Of a DNA stretch of 46,416 bases, positions 41,564 through 46,416 are shown one piece after another (positions within the stretch are counted from its first letter, which is position 1; every line of letters begins with the position of its first letter). The notes under the pieces are model-generated. The model searched no databases and was not told the origin of the DNA. It worked only from the letters and a program-made list of their open reading frames with translations. Both the position numbers and the translations under genes were made by a program. The DNA comes from Fusobacterium perfoetens (GTDB taxonomy: Bacteria; Fusobacteriota; Fusobacteriia; Fusobacteriales; Fusobacteriaceae): the NCBI RefSeq assembly GCF_021531475.1, contig NZ_JADYTX010000016.1, positions 1 through 46,416 of the forward strand, read 5' to 3'.

Positions 41564-42034
41564 CTAAACTATCAGATCTCCAACTGTCATTTGAAGATAA
41601 TCTATCAAATCTTTTGGTGACATCTCTATTTGTAGACCTCTCATTCCACCACTAAAAATTATAGTTTCATAGTTAAGTGCTGATTTATGAATAAAACTTA
41701 AATGTTTTTTCTTGATTCCAAGTGGCGAACAACCACCTCTTACATATCCAGTATAAGCTGTTAAATCTTTTAATGGTAACATCTCTACTTTTTTACAACC
41801 GGCAAGTTTTGCAAGTTTTTTTAAATCAATATTATCTCCACCGGGAATACAAACTACCAAAAATTCTTTTTTCTCATTTAATAAAGTCAATGTTTTAAAT
41901 ACTCTTTCTAATTCTAAACCTGTTTCCAAAGCCACGTGAATAGCACTTAAATCATTTTCATCAACTTTATATTCTCTCAAAGAATATTTTATCTTATGTT
42001 GGTCTAATTCCCTAACTGCATTAGTTTTTTTCAA
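41564..42034 (-). CDS. ybaK: Cys-tRNA(Pro)/Cys-tRNA(Cys) deacylase YbaK
   Basis: A 156-residue INS-domain editing enzyme that hydrolyses mischarged Cys-tRNA(Pro). MKKTNAVRELDQHKIKYSLREYKVDENDLSAIHVA is the conserved N-terminus. VFKTLTLLNEKKEFLVVCIPGGDNIDLKKLAKLAG contains the catalytic lysine region, and YVRGGCSPLGIKKK the G-x-x-S-P motif. Translation starts at TTG, 7 nt after AGGAG, overlapping the exporter gene's end by 14 bp, so the two are translationally coupled. Confidence 0.93.
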   Translation of the reverse strand: MKKTNAVRELDQHKIKYSLREYKVDENDLSAIHVALETGLELERVFKTLTLLNEKKEFLVVCIPGGDNIDLKKLAKLAGCKKVEMLPLKDLTAYTGYVRGGCSPLGIKKKHLSFIHKSALNYETIIFSGGMRGLQIEMSPKDLIDYLQMTVGDLIV

Positions 42035-42494
42035 TTTTTTGCTCCTTTTCTTTTAATTTTTTTACTCTTTTTCCATATAATTTAAACATCTCTGTCACAA
42101 TAACAAATCCAATTATTATAGCCACCGAAATTATAAAAGTTTCTGCTCCCTTTTCCATAGCTCTTGTATATTCTCCATTAAAAAGATAAAGCATTGTATA
42201 ATATGCTCCTCCTCCGGGAACTAATGGTGTAAACGTCGGTATCAAAGCTGAAGTTACTGGAGTTTTTAAAATTCTAGCTATTATTTCCGAACCAAGAGTT
42301 ACTACCACTCCTGCCAAAAAGAATGCAACTCCTATGCTAAATCCTAACTTTGAAGAAATAATATAAACCATCCAACCAAGTCCACCTACAAAAGAGGCTG
42401 ACATAGCTATCATTCCTCTTACGTTAAATATTAGACAAAATCCATAAGTTGCCAGCGAAGAATATATAAATTGACCTATCATTTGAATTATCAT
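42021..42494 (-). CDS. Threonine/serine exporter family, small subunit (YjjB / ThrE_2-like)
   Basis: 157 residues with four or five transmembrane helices, starting MIIQMIGQFIYSSLATYGFCLIFNVRG. The conserved RILKTPVTSALIPTFTPLVPGGGAYYTM is the ThrE_2 signature. In split systems it pairs with a YjjP-type protein to make one exporter (serine/threonine, or succinate in E. coli). The ATG at 42494 overlaps the previous stop (TAATG), so a longer frame to 42527 is rejected. Its ribosome site lies inside the upstream gene. Confidence 0.9.
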   Translation of the reverse strand: MIIQMIGQFIYSSLATYGFCLIFNVRGMIAMSASFVGGLGWMVYIISSKLGFSIGVAFFLAGVVVTLGSEIIARILKTPVTSALIPTFTPLVPGGGAYYTMLYLFNGEYTRAMEKGAETFIISVAIIIGFVIVTEMFKLYGKRVKKLKEKEQKIEKN

Positions 42495-43279
42495 TAGTAG
42501 ATTACACCTCCCAAAGCAGTATAACAAGTAATAATAAATCCTGCTCCAATAGCTAAAGATGTGGCTATCATCAGAGCTTCCATAAGTCTTGAACTACCTG
42601 CTATCAAATCTCCTGCCACAAAATCTCTTATGGCATTAACAAACACAAGTCCTGGAACTAAATTCATAAGCGAGGCAATTATAATCGTTGAAGTTTTTTC
42701 TGTATATCCCAGATAAGTTCCAATACACGCCACCCCTGTACAAATTATACTTCCTGCAAGATTGACCATAACACCATTTAATCCAACTTTTCCCATTAGA
42801 TAAGTTACTATTCCAGCAATCAATCCACCAATTCCACCAATTATAGCTTCATTAAATCCTCCACCGAATAAAAGTCCAATGAACATTGCTACAAAAACAA
42901 ATCCAATTATATATCTATAAAGTTCTATATAAAAACTTTTATCTATCTTTCTCATTTTTTCATAAAATTCTTCAAAAGTATATTTATCTATCTCTCTTAT
43001 AAGTTTATTTGCCTTATGAACTTTATTTAAGTTCCAACTTCTTTCAGTAACTCTTGTAACCAAAGATTGATATTGGCTATCTCTTCCTTTTACAGAAACA
43101 ACTATACAAGTCAATGTAACAAAAGTTTCTATCTCATAACCATAGTGTCTTCCTACACGACAAATAACATCTTCAGCCCTATAGACTTCCCCTCCATTTT
43201 GAAGAATTAATTTTCCTGTATAAGAAGTTAATTCTAATATTTCACTTTCTATTCTATTTTCCATTTTTCTTGTATTCAT
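42494..43279 (-). CDS. Threonine/serine exporter family, large subunit (YjjP / ThrE_1-like)
   Basis: 261 residues. The soluble N-terminal domain (residues 1-~110) holds LILQNGGEVYRAEDVICRVGRHYGYEIETFVTLTCI, the DUF1212/YjjP signature with the G-E-x-x-R core. Five hydrophobic segments follow, including GFNEAIIGGIGGLIAGIVTYLMGKVGLNGVMVNLAGSIICT and SLMNLVPGLVFVNAIRDFVAGDLIAGSSRL. It forms an exporter with the small subunit gene that overlaps its stop codon. Exact substrate unknown. The start is supported by GGGGGATTTAG. Confidence 0.92.
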   Translation of the reverse strand: MNTRKMENRIESEILELTSYTGKLILQNGGEVYRAEDVICRVGRHYGYEIETFVTLTCIVVSVKGRDSQYQSLVTRVTERSWNLNKVHKANKLIREIDKYTFEEFYEKMRKIDKSFYIELYRYIIGFVFVAMFIGLLFGGGFNEAIIGGIGGLIAGIVTYLMGKVGLNGVMVNLAGSIICTGVACIGTYLGYTEKTSTIIIASLMNLVPGLVFVNAIRDFVAGDLIAGSSRLMEALMIATSLAIGAGFIITCYTALGGVIY

Positions 43280-43419
43280 CTAAATCCCCCAAAAAATGTT
43301 CTTTATAGTTGAATTATAACAAAAAATTGCATTTTAATCTAGTTATTAATTTTATCAATCCTGTTTTTCTTTAAATTTTTTTAAATATATTAATTTTATA
43401 ATTTTAAAATTCTTTTGTA

Positions 43420-43448
43420 TTGACTAATAACTCTTTTTTAAGTATAAT
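43420..43448 (+). promoter_or_regulatory. Promoter of the MATE efflux gene
   Basis: TTGACT (43420-43425), exactly 17 bp, TATAAT (43443-43448), followed by a structured leader of about 70 nt. Confidence 0.88.
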
Positions 43449-43458
43449 ATACAAAGTC

Positions 43459-43498
43459 AAAAGCAGGTGAGCGGCTATATTACCCACACTGCTTTTTT
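43459..43498 (+). promoter_or_regulatory. Leader hairpin/terminator of the MATE gene, possible guanidine-IV (mepA-motif) riboswitch
   Basis: AAAAGCAG pairs with CTGCTTTT, extended by GTG/CAC across a bulge, and runs into a T tract, so it is an intrinsic terminator inside the 5' leader. The loop region (GTGAGCGGCTATATTACCC) is unusually G+C-rich for this genome. A terminator-containing leader before a MATE pump is the setting of the guanidine-IV mepA motif. My recall of that consensus is not exact, so the class is tentative while the attenuator is well supported. Confidence 0.5.
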
Positions 43499-43524
43499 AT
43501 TTTTAATTTTTTAAGGAGATATTT

Positions 43525-44886
43525 ATGAAATTACTTTCACTTTTTAGTTTTGATAAAAAATTTATTAAAAATTTACTTATTTTATCTCTACCTCTTATAG
43601 GTCAAAATCTTATTACTTCCTCTCTAAATTTTTTAGATAATATTATGATTGGACATTTGGGAGAAACTTCCATTGCTGCTGTAGGACTTGCTAACCAATA
43701 TTATCTGATGTTTTTCTTAACAACTTCTGCTGTTTGCGTCGGAGGAAGTGTACTTATATCTCAATTTTGGGGAAAGAAAGAGATATTTAATATAAAAAAA
43801 TTTGCTGGAATTGGACTTATACTATCACTTTTATCATCAGTTTTTTTTACAAGTATCGCCCTTATTTTTCCAGAATTTATAATTGGGTTATTTGATAAAA
43901 ATAAAGATGTTATATCAACTGGTTCTGCTTATTTAAGAGCTGTTGCACCTAGTTATATTTTTACTTGCCTATCTTTTAATTTCTGTGCTACTTTAAGAAG
44001 TACAGGTCAAACTTCTATTCCAATGAAAGGAAGTTTAATCGGATTTTTATTTAATGGTGTCCTTAACTATATTTTTATTTTTGGAAAATTTGGAATTGAG
44101 CCACTTGGAGTTGTTGGAGCTGCCCTTGGTACAACTTTTGCAAGACTTATAGAATTTTTATATCTAACATATATGGTTTATTTTAAAAATAATATTGTTA
44201 AAGCTAGTTTCCAAGAACTATTTGATTTTGATAAATATGATGTAAAACTTTTTATAAAAACTGCTCTCCCTGTAGTTGTAAACGATTTTATTTGGGTATC
44301 TGGAACTACTGCTTATTCAAAAGCTTATGCTGTACTTGGAACTGATGCTATAACTACTATGCAAGTTGCAAATATTACAAATAATCTTTTCTATATTTTT
44401 GGTGTAGGACTTGGAGTTGCAAGCTCTATTGTAATTGGAAATAGTATTGGTGAGGGAGATTCTATTGAGTCTGTCTATGAAAAAGGATTGAAAATGGGTT
44501 CTTTCTCTTTCTTAGTTGGTGTCGTTATGGGAGTTTTATTTTTCTTCACTGCTCCTTTTACAAATGTTTATTTTAATGTTTCACCAAGTATCAAACAAGA
44601 TATTTTATCAGTTTTAAGAATTATGGCTTTTGTATTACCGTTTAAGTTTTTAGGAATGAGCTATATAATTGGAGCTTTCAGAGGTGGAGGAGATGTTTTA
44701 TATGCCACTGTAACTGAGTTTATCGCTATGTGGTTTATTGCTATTCCAATGGGATTTGTATCAATATTTTTATTTGATGTAAATATTTCGATACTATATA
44801 TTTTAATCTGTCTTGAAGAATTTGGAAAAATAATCATCGCTTATCCTAGATTTCTTTCTAGAAAATGGATAAAAGCTCTGGTTTAA
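43525..44886 (+). CDS. MATE-family multidrug/cation efflux pump
   Basis: A 453-residue inner-membrane protein with 12 transmembrane helices in two six-helix halves. The first half has LPLIGQNLITSSLNFLDNIMIGHLGETSIAAVGLANQ and VCVGGSVLISQFWGKKE; the second has NVVNDF-like VVVNDFIWVSGTTAYSKAYAVLGTDAITTMQVANI and FGVGLGVASSIVIGNSIGEGDS. It exports cationic compounds by Na+ or H+ antiport. It has its own promoter and an attenuator-bearing leader, so it is probably induced by its substrate. The ribosome site AAGGAGATATTT precedes the ATG. Confidence 0.95.
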   Translation: MKLLSLFSFDKKFIKNLLILSLPLIGQNLITSSLNFLDNIMIGHLGETSIAAVGLANQYYLMFFLTTSAVCVGGSVLISQFWGKKEIFNIKKFAGIGLILSLLSSVFFTSIALIFPEFIIGLFDKNKDVISTGSAYLRAVAPSYIFTCLSFNFCATLRSTGQTSIPMKGSLIGFLFNGVLNYIFIFGKFGIEPLGVVGAALGTTFARLIEFLYLTYMVYFKNNIVKASFQELFDFDKYDVKLFIKTALPVVVNDFIWVSGTTAYSKAYAVLGTDAITTMQVANITNNLFYIFGVGLGVASSIVIGNSIGEGDSIESVYEKGLKMGSFSFLVGVVMGVLFFFTAPFTNVYFNVSPSIKQDILSVLRIMAFVLPFKFLGMSYIIGAFRGGGDVLYATVTEFIAMWFIAIPMGFVSIFLFDVNISILYILICLEEFGKIIIAYPRFLSRKWIKALV

Positions 44887-44900
44887 TCAGAATATAAAAA

Positions 44901-45116
44901 GAGATTGTTGCATTCTTTATTAAAAAGAATATAGATTAAAAATTACGGAAATTATGGAGAAAAATTAGATTTATAAAGCGACATTGAATGCTAAAAATCA
45001 CAACTGTTTGAGCGTAGCGAGTTTTGTGATTTTAGTGAGATGAGCTTTAAATAAATCAATTTTTCGTAATCTGCAGTAATTTTTAATCTTATATTTCTTA
45101 AATTTGCAACAACCTC
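44901..45116. repeat. 216-bp palindromic intergenic element (MITE-like)
   Basis: Outer ends GAGATTGTTGCA and TGCAACAACCTC are 11/12 complementary. AGATTAAAAATTAC (44933-44946) and GTAATTTTTAATCT (45076-45089) are perfectly complementary. CTAAAAATCACAA and TTGTGATTTTAG pair around a centre containing GAGCGTAGCGAG. The whole can fold into one long stem. Its ends match the short hairpins at 13683 and 35773, as if those were the same element with the interior removed. It has no coding capacity and may terminate both flanking genes. Confidence 0.8.
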
Positions 45117-45141
45117 TTTATTTTTTATCTTAAATTTTTAA

Positions 45142-45837
45142 CTAGTTTCTTCTCTTTGAAAAAATTCTTAGTAAGTATAAGAAAATGTTAATAAAATCTA
45201 AATATAATTCCAATGCACCAATTATACCTAACTTTTCAACCATTTCTGGATCTCCATCAGAAATTCTATAAGCAAGTTGTTTTATTTTATTAACATCATA
45301 CACTGTTAAGGCAGAAAATACAACCACTCCACCTATTGAAACTATCCAATATAGCATTGGAGCTTTCAAGAAAATATTAAGAACACTTACTATCAAAAGA
45401 GTTAAAAGACTTGTTTTTAAATATCCACCATAATTGCTTAAATCCTCTTTTGTAGTATACCCATAGATTGCTAATAATCCAAACATAACTATTGTTATAG
45501 CTAAAGTATATCCTATCAAGAATATATCCCCGACAGCTAATCCTATCATCGAAAATACCAATCCATTTAAAATTGAATATACAAAAAATAAAATTTTTGC
45601 CGACATTGGAGATATTTTTTCAATTCGAGCTGATAACACCATCACAAGTATCACTTCAGCTATAAGTATAGCGTAGTATCCTCTTATAACAAAATTTATC
45701 AGATTATTATTAAAAAATATCATATACACAGGCACTAAAAAAGTAACTAATAAACCAAGTATCATATATAGAAATGAAGATCTTAATAGTTTATTACTAC
45801 TAGCTGTCATTTCAAAATATCTTTGTTCATTCTCCAT
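45142..45837 (-). CDS. Bax inhibitor-1 / YccA family membrane protein
   Basis: 231 residues with seven transmembrane helices. SFLYMILGLLVTFLVPVYM opens the first segment, KILFFVYSILNGLVFSMIGLA and GVVVFSALTVYDVNKIKQLAYRISDGDPE are the conserved BI-1 helices, and LELYLDFINIFLYLLRIFSKRRN is the typical C-terminus with an acidic pair (E-L-Y-L-D-F-I-N) and basic tail. Bacterial members are proton-sensitive calcium-leak channels or modulators of FtsH; the role here is unknown. The ribosome site is AAGGAGGGATTTTT. Confidence 0.93.
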   Translation of the reverse strand: MENEQRYFEMTASSNKLLRSSFLYMILGLLVTFLVPVYMIFFNNNLINFVIRGYYAILIAEVILVMVLSARIEKISPMSAKILFFVYSILNGLVFSMIGLAVGDIFLIGYTLAITIVMFGLLAIYGYTTKEDLSNYGGYLKTSLLTLLIVSVLNIFLKAPMLYWIVSIGGVVVFSALTVYDVNKIKQLAYRISDGDPEMVEKLGIIGALELYLDFINIFLYLLRIFSKRRN

Positions 45838-45998
45838 AAAAATCCCTCCTTAATTTCAATATATTTATTAGACTATTCCATCTATAAAAAAGTTATTTTA
45901 TGTAATTTATAAAATATTATCTTTGTTTTTATTAAAATAATTTACTTCAAAATAATTTTATTTTTATAATTTATTAATAAAAAATTTTTTCAATTTTC
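45838..45998. other. AT-rich spacer without recognisable feature
   Basis: About 160 bp of almost pure A/T between the Bax-inhibitor gene and the tmcAL remnant. It may contain the promoter of the Bax-inhibitor gene, but no pair of boxes stands out and no ORF with a ribosome site was found. Confidence 0.5.
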
Positions 45999-46061
45999 TT
46001 AAAATTCTTTTTCATTATAAAAAGGATTATATTCCACTACAATTCCAACTGCTTTTTTCAT
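45999..46061 (-). pseudogene. tmcAL: 20-codon N-terminal remnant of tmcAL (tRNA-Met cytidine acetate ligase, YlbM)
   Basis: A ribosome site (GGAGAGAAT) and ATG at 46061 open M-K-K-A-V-G-I-V-V-E-Y-N-P-F-Y-N-E-K-E-F, then TAA. The segment to N-P-F-Y-N is the conserved first strand and nucleotide-binding turn of YlbM/TmcAL (normally V-E-Y-N-P-F-H-N-G-H). The H-I-G-H-like histidines that should follow are absent and the downstream DNA is AT-rich spacer. It looks like a gene cut by deletion just after its start. It is read away from the rRNA operon end. Confidence 0.7.
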
Positions 46062-46142
46062 ATTCTCTCCATTTTTATTTTTCTCATCTAATTATATCAC
46101 AAAAATATATTTTAATAAAATTCTTCTCTTTTTTTATTTTTC

Positions 46143-46185
46143 AAAAAAATAAAAAGTTGACTTGAAACTAATATTTCAAATCAAC
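46143..46185 (-). terminator. Intrinsic terminator, probably of the rRNA operon
   Basis: Minus strand: GTTGATTTGAAA pairs with TTTCAAGTCAAC (12 bp with one G-T), then T-rich sequence. It lies about 180 bp after the 5S gene. Confidence 0.75.
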
Positions 46186-46341
46186 TCCACTATATAATAT
46201 AAAAAATAATATATCTTAATATCTATCTCAATTCTATTTTAAAAATATCACACCACTTTTACATATAAAATAATTTTTCTATTCCTAAATTAAAAAATCA
46301 GCCTATAATTCCCTTAACTTTAGAACTTCTTCCTATGAATT

Positions 46342-46371
46342 TCCAACTTTTACAAAAAATTAAAAAGTTGG
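46342..46371 (-). other. Hairpin at the 3' end of 5S rRNA
   Basis: CCAACTTTT and AAAAGTTGG (9 bp) pair across the mature 5S end, probably an rRNA processing stem or part of the termination region. Confidence 0.5.
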
Positions 46372-46416
46372 CAAGTTCCTATCCTCCCAGAGGGCTGCCC
46401 CCCAAGTACTTTCAGC
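46367..46416 (-). rRNA. rrf: 5S ribosomal RNA, 3' part (cut by window edge)
   Basis: The reverse complement reads GCTGAAAGTACTTGGGGGGC then AGCCCTCTGGGAGGATAGG and ends AACTTGCCAAC. This is the loop D/E and 3' strand of bacterial 5S rRNA (TACTTGGGGGG...CCTCTGGGAG). About 50 nt are visible; the rest and presumably 23S/16S lie beyond the right edge. Confidence 0.95.

Overview
The window looks like a chromosomal segment of a very AT-rich (clearly below 30% G+C by eye) Gram-negative anaerobe, most likely Fusobacterium or a close relative. That is an inference from base composition, from an LPS-core gene cluster and an outer-membrane usher (a diderm) combined with Firmicute-like features (CIRCE/groESL, strong AGGAGG ribosome binding sites, YitT/YczE proteins), and from the protein set. 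No taxonomic search was run. The right edge carries the 3' end of a 5S rRNA gene on the minus strand, so an rRNA operon ends here.

Layout. (1) 1-10.5 kb, minus strand: one long operon of surface-polysaccharide genes (GT4, GT32-like, O-antigen-ligase-like, three GT2, two GT9 paralogues). A probable two-gene Septu-type defence module (SMC-like ATPase plus HNH nuclease) and an AAA-ATPase/PD-(D/E)XK-like protein sit between the two GT9 genes. (2) 10.7-13.7 kb, plus strand: a class I aminotransferase, a frameshifted pgeF and an EamA transporter. (3) 13.7-19.4 kb, minus strand: a complete Opp/Dpp-type ABC importer with a YczE-like membrane gene at its end. Upstream lies about 0.8 kb of non-coding DNA with RNA-like structure. 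(4) 20.2-21.6 kb, plus strand: ParA next to an unusual DUF3102-like partner. (5) 21.7-27.2 kb, plus strand: a sigma-54 activator that probably starts at an ATT codon, followed by a textbook -24/-12 promoter with two direct-repeat candidate activator sites. These drive a gamma-glutamyl hydrolase / YfcC carrier / M20 amidohydrolase operon. (6) 27.3-31.6 kb: groESL under CIRCE and a consensus promoter, yitT, a small ORF, mtnN and a cold-shock protein with a long leader. (7) 31.7-35.8 kb: an acyl-activating enzyme-ACP-PlsC fusion, a 48-residue ORF, a hemolysin III-type protein and a nitroreductase. (8) 35.8-40.9 kb, minus strand: a four-gene chaperone-usher-type pilus operon. Its leader carries homopolymeric A tracts, a c-di-GMP-I (GEMM) riboswitch and an intrinsic terminator. 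(9) 40.9-46.4 kb: a Nudix hydrolase, YbaK, split ThrE exporter genes, a MATE pump with a possible guanidine-IV-type leader, a 216-bp palindromic repeat, a Bax-inhibitor-1 protein, a 20-codon remnant of tmcAL, and the rRNA operon end.

The most interesting unit is the pilus operon: major pilin, periplasmic chaperone, two-domain minor pilin and usher, apparently switched by c-di-GMP through transcription attenuation. Its non-pilin subunits seem to be tuned by TTG and ATA start codons, each placed exactly 8 nt after AGGAGG. Second is the sigma-54 regulon, third the defence module buried in the LPS operon. All functional statements rest on reading motifs and context only.
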